64,000 bases of DNA. It comes from JAJFJD01 sp965228695. GTDB taxonomy: Bacteria > Pseudomonadota > Alphaproteobacteria > UBA8366. Positions 25,341 to 35,784 of the stretch are shown piece by piece; the first letter of the stretch is position 1, and each line of letters begins with the position of its first letter. The stretch covers positions 3,906,001-3,970,000 of the forward strand of contig CBDDIB010000002.1 in assembly GCA_965228695.1 (NCBI GenBank), read 5' to 3'. A program made the translations under genes and the position numbers. Below the pieces are notes generated by a model. That model did no database searches. It saw only the letters and a program-made list of their open reading frames with translations, and was not told where the DNA came from.

Positions 25341-26423
25341 CTATCCGACTTTATATTCCGCCACCAACCCGTCCTTAAATTTCAAACCATGACCGGGCGC
25401 CTCCGGGGCGGTCATGATGCCGTCGACCGGCGCGGCCCACTCTTCGAACAGGTCGCCCAGCAGCCCCATCTCCTCGATGATCAAGCCGTTGGGGATCGAC
25501 GCCATCAGGTGGATCATCAGTTCCGGGTAGAGGTGCGGCGCGATCTTCATGCCCCAGGTGTCGGCGATGGCGGCGATCTTACGCAGCTCGGTCAGGCCGC
25601 CGCGCACCACGTCGGGCTGCAGGATCGGAATCTTCGGGTTCTCGAAAAAGGGTTTCAGTTCGAACCGGGTGAAATGGCTTTCCCCGCCGACCACCCGGGT
25701 ATCGAGCGCATCCGCGACCCGGAAATAGCCCTCGAAATCGGTCGGCACGACCGGCTCTTCCAGCCAGTAGATGCCGTGGTCCTGCAGCCGCTTGCCCATC
25801 AGGATCGCGGTGTCGGCGGTCCAAGCCATGTTCACGTCGACCATGATGTCCACGTCCTCGCCGACCGCGTCGCGCACGCGGCGGGTATTCTCCACATCCT
25901 CGGCCTCGGTCCAGGTATGGCCGACCTGCATCTTCACGGCCTTGAAACCCTCGCCGGCCAACCGCTTGGCCTTTTCGACCATGCCGTCGCCGCCGAGGCC
26001 GCGCCACACGCCGGAACCGTAGGCCGGGACTTCCTTCCGGCAATGACCCCAGAGCCGGTGCAACGGAAGCCCCGCCTTCTGCCCGATTAGGTCCCAGAGC
26101 GCCACGTCGACCGCCGACAGCGCGAACATCTGCGCGCCGCCGCGCCCATCCGCCTGCCCGGCTATCCATAGCTCGTGCCAAATGCCCTCGACCTCGGTGG
26201 CGTCGCGGCCCAGCAGGCGCGGCGCGATCACTTCCTCCAGGCAGGCCTTGGTCGTGCGGAAGCCGTCGCGCATGTAGAGCTGATAGCCGAGGCCGATCAG
26301 ACCCGACGCGGTCTCGATCTCGACGATCAGAACATCGCGATCCCGCGAATATCCCTTCTGCACCAAAAGCTGCTCGACATAGGGAATGCGCAGCAGCGTG
26401 ACCCGGACATCTTTGATGATCAT
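25341..26423 (-). CDS. Mandelate racemase/muconate-lactonizing-enzyme family protein
   Basis: A 360-residue enolase-superfamily enzyme. Metal ligands are D196 (VDVNMAW), E222/E223 (WLEEP) and E248 (GGESH). The C-terminal His-Asp dyad is D271 (QPDVVRGG) and H297 (APHLYPEL), with a Glu at 317-318. The residue pair normally reading KxK is K164-M-Q166, so the second lysine is replaced. His-Asp base chemistry suggests acid-sugar dehydration or racemisation of a carboxylate. GAGAGGGA precedes the ATG. It is divergent from the acyl-CoA dehydrogenase and converges with the sulfatase. Confidence 0.9.
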   Translation of the reverse strand: MIIKDVRVTLLRIPYVEQLLVQKGYSRDRDVLIVEIETASGLIGLGYQLYMRDGFRTTKACLEEVIAPRLLGRDATEVEGIWHELWIAGQADGRGGAQMFALSAVDVALWDLIGQKAGLPLHRLWGHCRKEVPAYGSGVWRGLGGDGMVEKAKRLAGEGFKAVKMQVGHTWTEAEDVENTRRVRDAVGEDVDIMVDVNMAWTADTAILMGKRLQDHGIYWLEEPVVPTDFEGYFRVADALDTRVVGGESHFTRFELKPFFENPKIPILQPDVVRGGLTELRKIAAIADTWGMKIAPHLYPELMIHLMASIPNGLIIEEMGLLGDLFEEWAAPVDGIMTAPEAPGHGLKFKDGLVAEYKVG

Positions 26424-26619
26424 GGCGGAATGGTCCCTCTCGTGCGGTATCTGCACCGCCGACATTGACGGCGACATCGGTGCGTAAGGCCCTGTCATGC
26501 AGGGAAAAACCTATCGCGATTTGACATGGCCTCTTTGCTGCTGTCAAACGAGGGGGCGGGTCGCGGCGGCAGCGGCGGCGGCGCCAAGGGACAGCAATCA
26601 CGCCGCGGGAGGACACGGG

Positions 26620-27851
<1,232 letters not shown>

Positions 27852-27855
<4 letters not shown>

Positions 27856-28556
27856 ACCGACGCGGTCACGCCGCCGTCGACGCGGAGGTTCTGACCGGTG
27901 ATGTAGCTGGAGGCGTCGGACACCAGGAAGGCGACGGTTTCCGAAATTTCACGGACGTTTCCGTAGCGCCCCATCGGTATCTGCGCCACGCGATGCTCCT
28001 TTTCCGGCCGGCTGTCGATGAAACCCGGCAGAACGTTGTTCATGCGGATACCGTCCGCGGCGAATTTCGTGCTGAATAGCTTGGTGTACGCAGCGAGACC
28101 TGCCCGGAAGACGCCCGAGGTCGGGAAATCCGGATCGGGCTCGAACACCGCATAGGTCGAAATGTTGACGATCGAGCCGGATTTCTGCGCTTGCATCGTC
28201 GGCAGGACCAACCGCGCCATTCGGATGACGTTCAGCAGGTAGTAATCCATGCCGAGGTGCCAATCCGCATCGCCGATCTCCATGATGTCGCCCTTCGGGC
28301 CATGTCCGGTACAGTTCACCACGCCGTCGATGCGGCCGAACCGCTCCAACGCGGCGGCGACGAATTGTTCGAGATCCTCGGGAACCAAGTTCGACCCGGT
28401 GAACCCCAAACCGCCGAGTTCCTTGCCCAGCGCCTCGCCCTTCCCCGACGACGACATGACCGCCACGTCGTATCCGGTTTCGGCCAGTTTCTTCGCCGCA
28501 TCGGCGCCCATGCCGCTGCCGCCCGCGATGATCAGGGCGGCGGGTTTGTCTGCCAT
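27852..28556 (-). CDS. Short-chain dehydrogenase/reductase, active-site variant
   Basis: A 234-residue SDR with a Rossmann start IIAGGSGMGADAAKKLAETG and NCTGHG in place of NNAG. The N-I-S-T strand is present near 132, and the C-terminal end SSYITGQNLRVDGG is classical. Where the catalytic Y-x-x-x-K should stand, the aligned residues are S147-G-V-F-R151 before AGLAAYTK, so both Tyr and Lys appear replaced. AAGGAG precedes the ATG. It lies in the same direction 48 bp downstream of the DAO gene, suggesting a shared operon. Confidence 0.85.
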
Positions 28557-28604
28557 GGTTCGTGCTCCTTCCAAATTTTCCAAGTTGTGTTTGATAAATC
28601 CATC

Positions 28605-29810
28605 TCAGATCACCGCCTTCTCGACGAAGGGCCGGTTCTCCGCGATCCGGGCGTAGTTGAAAGGCGTCAGGTCCAGCGTGCGGTACTCGCCATAGGTGAT
28701 CCATTCCGACGTGCCCCGCCCCATCGCGGGTGATTGCTGGAAGCCGTGGCCCGAGAACCCGTTCACGAAGATGAAATTCGCCACCTCGGTATGCGGCCCG
28801 AGAATGGCGTTGTGATCGAAGGTGTTGAAGGCGTAATGCCCGGCCCATGAATTGACCAGCTTGACCGCCTCGAACTGCGGGATACGCGCCGCGATGGCCG
28901 GCCAGGCTTTTTCCTGCCAAATGCCATGGTCCTGCACGAAATCGTCGTAGTCTACCGCCGGGTCGTCATCGGGCGGGCACCCGGCGAGGTAATAGGCCCC
29001 GTCGGTCCGCATGTGCACGCCGGACGGATCGATGGTCAGCGGCAGGTCGCGGTCGAGCGGCCGTTCCGCGTCAAAGATGAACGTGTATCGCTTGCGCGGT
29101 TCGACTGGGATCTCGATCCCGGCCATCCGCGACGTGAGGACGGCGCGCGGCCCCGACGCGTTGACCACCGTTCCGCACGACACCACGTCGCCGGACTTCA
29201 AGGTTACGGTTTCGACGCGGTCGCCGCGGGCACTCCGGGCCATCGCGACGACCTCGTTCGCGACGTATTCCGCGCCCCGCTCGCGCGCCGACCGCTTCCA
29301 CCAGTCGAACATCGTGTTGCCGTCGAAATAGCCCTCGTCGACGAGGTTGTGACTGCCGCAGACGATGTCGTCGACGGTGTAGAAGGGATAGTCCCGCTTG
29401 ATCTCCTCCGCGGACATGATCCTGGTGCCCGCACCGCACGCCGCCTGTACCGCCTGGCTTTCGCGCAGCGCCGCGGCGAAATCTTCGGTGTCGGCGAGAT
29501 ACAGGTAGCCGAAGCTTTGCAGCGTTATATCGGGCAGGCGCGGATCGTCGCCCATGTAGACCCGGAAATTCTTGATGAATTCCGCGCCGAATTGCGAGAT
29601 GCGCACGTTGATCTCGTTCGAGAATTGCTGGCGGATGCAGCTGTTGGTGTGCGAGGTCGAGGCGAATTCGTAGGTCGGGTCGCGCTCGACCACCAGGATC
29701 GACCCGTCGAAATCCGGATTGCTCGCCAGGAACCACGCCACCGCGGCCCCGTACATCGCGCCGCCGACAATCACCACGTCGTAGGACGCGCGCTGCGGTG
29801 TGTCTGTCAT
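28605..29810 (-). CDS. FAD-dependent oxidoreductase (DAO/FOXRED1-like)
   Basis: A 401-residue flavoenzyme of the D-amino-acid oxidase fold. The N-terminal site is YDVVIVGGAMYGAAVAWFLASN, and the conserved SFGYLYLADTED, VNASGPRA and ILGPHTEVANFIFVNGFSGHGFQQSPAMGR blocks match FOXRED1/sarcosine-oxidase-like proteins. Such enzymes oxidise a secondary or tertiary amine (N-methyl amino acids). It is flanked upstream by TauD copy 3 (72 bp) and downstream by the SDR, all on the minus strand. The ATG at 29810 has no strong ribosome site. Confidence 0.9.
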   Translation of the reverse strand: MTDTPQRASYDVVIVGGAMYGAAVAWFLASNPDFDGSILVVERDPTYEFASTSHTNSCIRQQFSNEINVRISQFGAEFIKNFRVYMGDDPRLPDITLQSFGYLYLADTEDFAAALRESQAVQAACGAGTRIMSAEEIKRDYPFYTVDDIVCGSHNLVDEGYFDGNTMFDWWKRSARERGAEYVANEVVAMARSARGDRVETVTLKSGDVVSCGTVVNASGPRAVLTSRMAGIEIPVEPRKRYTFIFDAERPLDRDLPLTIDPSGVHMRTDGAYYLAGCPPDDDPAVDYDDFVQDHGIWQEKAWPAIAARIPQFEAVKLVNSWAGHYAFNTFDHNAILGPHTEVANFIFVNGFSGHGFQQSPAMGRGTSEWITYGEYRTLDLTPFNYARIAENRPFVEKAVI

Positions 29811-29882
29811 TGTGGCTTGCGGCAACGGCGCGGCTCCCGAGAGTTCGTTGGCCTCAGGATGGCAGATGGCCCGCCCCGCCGT

Positions 29883-30770
29883 CTAGAACGGCGCTTCGTC
29901 GCCCGCGATGGTGATCCGATGCATGCGGCGGCGCTGTCCGGCATAGTCGTTGATCGCGTAATGCTGGCAGCAACGGTTGTCCCAAATCGCCATCGATCCC
30001 GGCGCCCATCGAAACCGGCAGGTGAATTCCGGCCGCTCGATATGCTTCTGAAGTTGATCGAGGATCGGCCTGCTTTCCTCTCGGGTACAGCCCTCGATGC
30101 TCTGGGTATGCGAGCCCATGTAGAGCGATTTGCGCCCGGTATCCGGATGCGTCCGCACCAGCGGATGGATCGATTCCGTCTGGACGTCGCCGGGATCCCT
30201 CAATGTCATGCCGCTGGCGCCGGCATAGCGTTCCGCCCGCGACTTCCGGCCGTGCGCAGACGTCCGGTCGCCACCATTGTGGCAGCGCAGCCCATCGACC
30301 ATCGCCTTCATGCCATCCGACAGGGCGTCATAGGCCGCGTGCATGTTGGCGAACTGCGTATCGCCGCCGGCCGCCGGCGTTTCCAGGGCGTAGAGCATGG
30401 TGCATTTCGCCGGGACCGGCGAGAACATCTGATCCGAATGCCAACTGTTGCCGAACGCGTAGGTGTCAGTCTCGGCCTTTATCAGTTCCAGGATTTCGGG
30501 ATGATCGTCCAATCCCTTCATATAGGGATGCAAGTGAATGCCGCCCCAGCGCTTGGCGAAGTCGAGGTATTGCTCAGGCGTGATCTGCTGATCGCGGAAG
30601 AAGATAACGTGATGGTCGACGAAAGCTTGGTAAATTTCCCCGAATAGATCGTCCGTCAGCGGCGCCGACAGGTCGACGCCCTTGATTTCCGCCCCGAGCG
30701 CACCGGCCAAAGGCGCGACCTCGATCGTTTCGTAGGGACGGTGATTCCAGAGTTGGACACCTTCGGGCAT
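29883..30770 (-). CDS. TauD/TfdA-family Fe(II)/2-oxoglutarate dioxygenase (copy 3)
   Basis: A 295-residue enzyme with iron ligands H111-x-D113 (WHSDQMF) and H270 (CCQHYAINDY), and R285 for 2-oxoglutarate. It shares GAEIKGVDLSAPL, VIFFRDQQIT, GGDTQFANMHAAYDALSDGM and THPDTGRKSLY with copies 1 and 2, but has a 9-residue longer N terminus and a longer loop at about 165-195 (RTSAHGRKSRAERYAG). It is the probable first gene of a minus-strand operon with the DAO and SDR enzymes: oxygenation, then amine oxidation, then carbonyl or alcohol chemistry. That order is inference. Confidence 0.9.
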   Translation of the reverse strand: MPEGVQLWNHRPYETIEVAPLAGALGAEIKGVDLSAPLTDDLFGEIYQAFVDHHVIFFRDQQITPEQYLDFAKRWGGIHLHPYMKGLDDHPEILELIKAETDTYAFGNSWHSDQMFSPVPAKCTMLYALETPAAGGDTQFANMHAAYDALSDGMKAMVDGLRCHNGGDRTSAHGRKSRAERYAGASGMTLRDPGDVQTESIHPLVRTHPDTGRKSLYMGSHTQSIEGCTREESRPILDQLQKHIERPEFTCRFRWAPGSMAIWDNRCCQHYAINDYAGQRRRMHRITIAGDEAPF

Positions 30771-30974
30771 AACAGGACCGTTATCGTTGTGGGTTGCGGC
30801 TGGATGACCCGATTATAGCAATCGCCGATCTTCCCCTGCAAAATCCGCACGTCCGGTCACAATCTTGTAGGTTGTTCCTACGCCGGTCCGTGCATAGTCT
30901 GCGCGCCGGCGATACAGTCGCTAAACGGTCCTTGATTCGGCCGCTGCGTCAATCGAGCCAAGGCAGATTCCAAC

Positions 30975-32888
30975 GTGACATCCGACCCCGACAAAACGGC
31001 GAGCCGCGCCGGCCTGTGGTTCATGCTCCAAGCCTTGGCCGCGCTGGTATTTTCGGCCGGGATCGTCCTCGTCGCGTGGCTCGATATCGACTTGCTGCCG
31101 GGCGACAAGACCGAACCCAAACCAACGGAAATCGCGCGTCCCGGCGCCGTTCCCGAGCCCGAAGCGCCGGTGTCGGAACCCCCTCCCGTTCAGTTCCCGG
31201 CGGAATCGTTGCCGCCAATCGGCTCCGCGATGACGCCCCGGCGCGCCAAGCGGCTGCTGGACGACGTGCAGGATCACCTTGCTGAGATCGATCCGGTGAG
31301 CGCTGCCCTCCTCGCGCTGGAGACGCTGCCGTGGGACAGTGACACCGAGACCGATCCCGCCAACCTGCTGACGGCGCATCGGCTCGTCTACGAGGCCCAT
31401 TTCAATCGCCACGAACGTCTGGTGATGCGCGGCCATAAGGGTTTCGTGCGGACCGCGACCTTCAGCCCCGACGGCAAGCGCATCGCCACCGCCGCCGCGG
31501 ACAAGACCGTACGCCTTTGGTGGGCCGAAGACGGCGGCAGAATCGCCGAACTGCGCGGGCATGACGATATCGTCCGGTCCGCCGTGTTCAGCCCGGACGG
31601 TAAACTTCTGGCCTCCGCGTCGTTCGACGGCGACGTTCGTCTCTGGGATGCCGCCGACGGCGGGCGGGAAGACACGCTGAGCGGACATGACGACGAAGTC
31701 GCATCGGTCGCGTTCAGCGCCGACGGCAAGCAACTCGTCAGCGCGTCCTACGACGCGACCGCCCGGGTGTGGGATGTGGGGCGCGGCTCGACCACGACCG
31801 TGCTGGTCGGGCATACGCGCAAGGTCGTCTCCGCGGTCTTCAGCCCGGACGGACGGCGCGTGCTGACCGCTTCCGACGACGGAACCGCCCGCCTTTGGAA
31901 TGCGGCGACCGGGGACCTGATTACGGAACTGCGCGGCCACGAAGCCGGTTTGATTTCCGCCCGCTTCAGCCCGGACGGCAGCCAAATCGTCACCGCATCC
32001 ATCGACCGGACCGCGCGGCTTTGGGACGGCGGAACCGGCGCCGCCGGCCCGGTGCTGCGCGGCCATATCCGTCAGTTGATCTCGGTGCGGTTCAGCCCCG
32101 ACGGCACGGCGGTGGCGACAACCTCCCGCGACGCGACGGTCCGGCTTTGGCGCGCGGATACCGGCGCGGAGACCGCCGTCCTGCGCGGCCACCGCTCCTG
32201 GGTCAACGATGCGATGTTCAGCCCGGACGGCAAGACCGTGGCGAGCGTCTCGGTCGATTGGGAACTGCGGACATGGACCGCCGGCGGCGCGCTGCTCGAC
32301 GTGATGGCGGGACATCAGAACGATATCATCGGGGTGGAGTTTTCCGCCGACGGCCGGCATATCCTGACCGCGTCCAAGGACGGCACGGCGCGGCTGTGGG
32401 ACACGCGGGGCGAGGTCGAGAATACCGCGACACCCAATTGGTCCGGCAAGATCGACGACGCCACAAGAAGTCTCGACGGCCGTTTCCGCCTCCGTATGGG
32501 ACCCGGCAACGACGCCAGCGTCCTCGACGCGGCGACCGGCGCGGCGCAATTCACCCTGACCGGACACACCGGCCCCATCACCACGGCGGCCTTCAGCCCC
32601 GACGGGAAACGCATCCTCACCGGATCCGACGACGGCACGGCCCGTCTCTGGGATGCCGCAAACGGCGACGGGATCGGCGTCATCCGCATGTCCGCCCCGA
32701 TCGCCTTGGTCGGATTTTCGAAGGACGGCAAACAGGCGCTGGTGGTGACGTCCGACCGCGTGTTGCGGCGCTACGAAGTCTTCGCGACGCTGCGCGACCT
32801 CGCCGACCACGCGGCGGCGACCTTGCCGCGGCGGCTTACCTGGATCCAACGGCGGCAATACTGGCTGCCGGTGCTGCGACCGAATTAG
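30975..32888 (+). CDS. Membrane-anchored WD40-repeat protein
   Basis: A 637-residue protein starting at GTG. One transmembrane helix (about 13-37) is followed by a Pro-rich linker (EPEAPVSEPPP), a short helical region (about 85-150), and then a WD40 propeller. I count eight clear consecutive repeats opening with GH (GHKG, GHDD, GHDD, GHTR, GHEA, GHIR, GHRS, GHQN), one degenerate blade, a ninth clear one (GHTG), and a last degenerate blade. The end, ADHAAATLPRRLTWIQRRQYWLP, resembles the tail that caps propellers in bacterial WD40-NACHT or WD40-caspase proteins, but no such effector domain is present. The topology suggests a periplasmic scaffold. No ribosome site is obvious. Confidence 0.85.
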   Translation: MTSDPDKTASRAGLWFMLQALAALVFSAGIVLVAWLDIDLLPGDKTEPKPTEIARPGAVPEPEAPVSEPPPVQFPAESLPPIGSAMTPRRAKRLLDDVQDHLAEIDPVSAALLALETLPWDSDTETDPANLLTAHRLVYEAHFNRHERLVMRGHKGFVRTATFSPDGKRIATAAADKTVRLWWAEDGGRIAELRGHDDIVRSAVFSPDGKLLASASFDGDVRLWDAADGGREDTLSGHDDEVASVAFSADGKQLVSASYDATARVWDVGRGSTTTVLVGHTRKVVSAVFSPDGRRVLTASDDGTARLWNAATGDLITELRGHEAGLISARFSPDGSQIVTASIDRTARLWDGGTGAAGPVLRGHIRQLISVRFSPDGTAVATTSRDATVRLWRADTGAETAVLRGHRSWVNDAMFSPDGKTVASVSVDWELRTWTAGGALLDVMAGHQNDIIGVEFSADGRHILTASKDGTARLWDTRGEVENTATPNWSGKIDDATRSLDGRFRLRMGPGNDASVLDAATGAAQFTLTGHTGPITTAAFSPDGKRILTGSDDGTARLWDAANGDGIGVIRMSAPIALVGFSKDGKQALVVTSDRVLRRYEVFATLRDLADHAAATLPRRLTWIQRRQYWLPVLRPN

Positions 32889-32910
32889 CGGCTGGCAGGC
32901 GCAGCGCGGG

Positions 32911-33368
32911 TCATACCCGTTTGACGGTCCACTCCTCTGTGATCTTCGTCCCGCCGCCCCGCAACACCTTGGCGACCGGACAGAATCTCCGCAGGTCGCG
33001 TTGTACCTTTGCGATGGTGTCGTCATCCGCATCCGTCGTGATATCGATCCTCAACACCATGGACACGAAGGGGATGTCGACCTCTTCCTCGAGCTGCGTA
33101 CCACGCCGGTCGAAATTGGATTCGAGATCGATCGCCAGATCGTCGACCCGAACCCCGTGCAAGTCCGCCACTTTGTGGGTAATGCGGTTCGTGCAGGCGA
33201 CCAGCGACGTCAACAACGTCTCGACCGGCGAGATGCCCTTATTGGTGCCGCCGCTCTCGAGCCGTTCGTCGATGGTGATCGAGTGGCCGCGCACGTCGAG
33301 ATCGATCCGCGTATCCGACGTCCGCGCACCCGATGCGTCACGACCGTCTTGGGCCGAATGGTGACCAT
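32911..33368 (-). CDS. OsmC-family protein with apparent frameshift near the start
   Basis: An OsmC-like peroxiredoxin-fold protein of about 152 residues. Clear similarity: VRGHSITIDERLESGGTNKGISPVETLL, then SLVACTNRITHKVA with the family cysteine, then RFCPVAKVLRGGGTKI with the second cysteine. The only good start, ATG at 33368 with GGGAGGA upstream, reads MVTIRPKTVV and then runs out of frame. The OsmC frame itself has no ATG, GTG or TTG before the conserved part and the span is 458 bp, not a multiple of three. A 1-base deletion between about 33330 and 33360 would explain it. OsmC proteins reduce organic hydroperoxides. It lies 45 bp after the gene at 33414. Confidence 0.7.
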
Positions 33369-33413
33369 GGTTCGGTCCTCCCTTGTCAATAAGCCCGTGG
33401 CCCTGCTGGCCCC

Positions 33414-34316
33414 CTACTCCGCAGCTTCCTTGGTCTCCGCCGCGCGGATCTTTTCCAGCACGTCGTGGTAGTCGTTGACCGGACCGTCCTTGTAGACTTC
33501 CTTCAATCCCAGATCGGCGCACCACCGGTGCCGCCGCTCGGTCGCTTCGGCCATCATCGGGTCGATGCCGACCTCGCGCAGCGTCTCCCCCACCTGCCCC
33601 ATTTCGTCGGCCCGCCGGGCGGCATGGATCGCGGTGCGGCCCATGGTGCGGCCGCAGGTCTCCGTCCAGGTTCGGCCTGCCAGGCTTTTCTCGACCGAGT
33701 CGAGCACGTCCTGCTCGATGCCGAAGTGATTGGCCGCACGCATGCATTCCAGATGCAGCGCCGCCATCCCCTTCATCATGATGCTGCGCACCATCTTGGT
33801 GGCCGACGCCTGGCCGACTTCCTCCTGCACGAAGGTGAGGTTGAAATCCAACGGCTCGACCAGCGCCATGAAATCGCGCGCGCCGTTTCCGCCCAACAGC
33901 ATGGGCACGCGATGGGCGCTCGAGGACACATCGGCCATTACCGAGGCCTCCACGAAACGCGCGCCGCTGGGCGCAATCGCCGCTTCGATCCGGCGCTTGT
34001 TGCCCGGCGAGATCGAGTTGAAATCGAGGTACATCTGTTCGGGCCTTAGATGCCTGGCCGCTTCTTCCGCCACAGGGATCGAGGATTTGCAAACGACCGT
34101 CGAAAACACGATATCCGCGCCGGCGATTGCGTCGGCGACACTGTCCGCCGCCCGCACGCCCATATCCTCGGCCTTCTGGCGCATCGGCGGTCCCGCCGCC
34201 GGGTCGTCGAAAAGAATATCGTAGGTCGCGATCCGGTCGACGCCTTCCGCCCGGAGTGATCCCGCCACATGCGATCCCGCTTCGCCGAAGCCGATGAATG
34301 CAAAACTCGGTGCCAT
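33414..34316 (-). CDS. NAD(P)-binding beta-hydroxyacid-dehydrogenase-like protein (DUF1932 type)
   Basis: A 300-residue protein. The N-terminal Rossmann domain begins FAFIGFGEAGSHVAGSLRAEG and has YLDFNSISPGNKR and ASVMADVSS, in the manner of 6-phosphogluconate/hydroxyisobutyrate dehydrogenases. The C-terminal helical domain, with QASATKMVRSIMMKGMAALHLECM, matches DUF1932; the K of TKMVRS occupies the catalytic lysine position. It probably oxidises a hydroxy acid with NAD(P). The OsmC-like gene follows it on the same strand, and the APH-type gene lies upstream on the same strand. Confidence 0.85.
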   Translation of the reverse strand: MAPSFAFIGFGEAGSHVAGSLRAEGVDRIATYDILFDDPAAGPPMRQKAEDMGVRAADSVADAIAGADIVFSTVVCKSSIPVAEEAARHLRPEQMYLDFNSISPGNKRRIEAAIAPSGARFVEASVMADVSSSAHRVPMLLGGNGARDFMALVEPLDFNLTFVQEEVGQASATKMVRSIMMKGMAALHLECMRAANHFGIEQDVLDSVEKSLAGRTWTETCGRTMGRTAIHAARRADEMGQVGETLREVGIDPMMAEATERRHRWCADLGLKEVYKDGPVNDYHDVLEKIRAAETKEAAE

Positions 34317-34416
34317 GCCCGCCGTCCTTCTCGCTGATGTTCGAAAGTAGGACGAATCTTACACGGACTCGCCACCGCCGGGAAAATGCCGCGGCGGCAG
34401 AAACCGAAACGCGGGT

Positions 34417-35490
34417 CTAAGCGCGGCCTTCCTTCTCGACCAGCGCCCAGGCAATCTTGGACAGCAGTTCGCACTTGCCTTTCCGCTGCAACGCCGCCGG
34501 CGTCGGCGCGTTGCCCTGGACGCCGCGATAGTAGACGCCCTGGATGATCGCGGCGAAGCGGAACAGCGACAGCACCAGATAGTAGGTGTAGTCGTCGATT
34601 TCGCGCCCCGTCCGCGCGCAATACTGCGCCACATAGTCTTCTTCCGAGGGGATGCCGACCGCCTCGTAATCCAGGTCGATGATGTCACCCCAGCGCGGGT
34701 CGGCGTAGTGATAGGTCAGGCAGTTATACGCCAAGTCCGACAAGGGGTTGCCGAGCGTTCCTAACTCCCAGTCGACGACCGCGAGGACGCGCGGCTCGGT
34801 CGGATGGTAGATCAGGTTCTCCAGCCGGAAATCGCCGTGCGCGATGGTGGTCAGGCTGTCGTCCGGCATGTTGTCGTTGAGCCACGCGGTCAGCTTGTCC
34901 ATCTCGGGAATCTCGTCGGTCTTGCTCGCTTCGTATTGCTGCGACCAGCGCCGTACCTGGCGCGTGATATACCCGCCGACGCGGCCGTAGTCCGACAACC
35001 CGACCGCCGCATAGTCCACGCCATGCAGTTTCGCGAGCGCGTCGTTCATCGCGTCGTAGATCGCCCGGCGCTCCTCGGGGGGCAGGTCCGGCAGCGCCAC
35101 GTCGCGGAACACGCGGCCTTCCAGGAATTCCATGATATAGAAGGTCTGGCCGATGACCGCGTCGTCCTCGCACAGCGCATAGGCCTTGGCGACCGGCACG
35201 TCGGTCGCGTTCAGCGCCGAGATCACCTTGAACTCCCGGTCCACCGCGTGCGCCGACGGCAGCAACTCGCCCGGCGGTTTCTTGCGCAGGACGTAGCGTT
35301 TGCCGTTTCCGTCGGTCAGCATGAAGGTCGGGTTGGACATGCCGCCCTGGAATTGGGTGACCTCGAGCGGCGGCGCAAAACCATCGACATTGTCGGACAT
35401 GAAGCGGGTCAACGCGGCTTCGTCGAAGCGGTGCGCGTCGAGAACGGGTACGGATTCATCCGTCGCAGTGGTGGGAACCGGTGTGTTCAT
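34417..35490 (-). CDS. APH-family phosphotransferase (ACAD10-like kinase domain)
   Basis: A 357-residue kinase-like protein. The N-terminal ATP lobe has QFQGGMSNPTFMLTDGNGKRYVLRKKPPGELLPSAH; the catalytic loop is TIAHGDFRLENLIYH with the Asp of HGDFRLEN, followed by AVVDWELGTLGNPLSDLAYN. This is the subgroup found fused to, or beside, acyl-CoA dehydrogenases in ACAD10/11 systems that phosphorylate 4-hydroxyacyl-CoA. The acyl-CoA dehydrogenase at 26620 is 7 kb away. The ATG at 35490 is chosen because the earlier frame has no similarity. Confidence 0.88.
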   Translation of the reverse strand: MNTPVPTTATDESVPVLDAHRFDEAALTRFMSDNVDGFAPPLEVTQFQGGMSNPTFMLTDGNGKRYVLRKKPPGELLPSAHAVDREFKVISALNATDVPVAKAYALCEDDAVIGQTFYIMEFLEGRVFRDVALPDLPPEERRAIYDAMNDALAKLHGVDYAAVGLSDYGRVGGYITRQVRRWSQQYEASKTDEIPEMDKLTAWLNDNMPDDSLTTIAHGDFRLENLIYHPTEPRVLAVVDWELGTLGNPLSDLAYNCLTYHYADPRWGDIIDLDYEAVGIPSEEDYVAQYCARTGREIDDYTYYLVLSLFRFAAIIQGVYYRGVQGNAPTPAALQRKGKCELLSKIAWALVEKEGRA

Positions 35491-35784
35491 CAATCCAGAA
35501 TTATTTTTGTTGCTGAATTTTTCGGCTAACCTGCTCGGACGTCGAGCGTGCAGAGTATACCCAAGGCGGACCACCATGACATGCCGAACGGCGACTTTAA
35601 AGCGGCCCACCGAAATCCTTCCGGCGGAGACGAAGCAATAACGGTCTCCTCATCGGGGTCCAGGCGGTTGCACGGTGGCACGAAGACTAACGGCTGATCG
35701 ATCTTGCGGCCGCCATCGAAACCATCCAGCCGTGGCCCGACCGGCGGCCGGACCGCGCCATGAAAGACAACTGAAAGCCGAACC

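Noticed and set aside
30921..33032. A 703-codon minus-strand frame opposite the WD40 gene.
   Set aside because: Its regular pattern is the reverse translation of the repeated WD40 blades, not an independent repeat protein.
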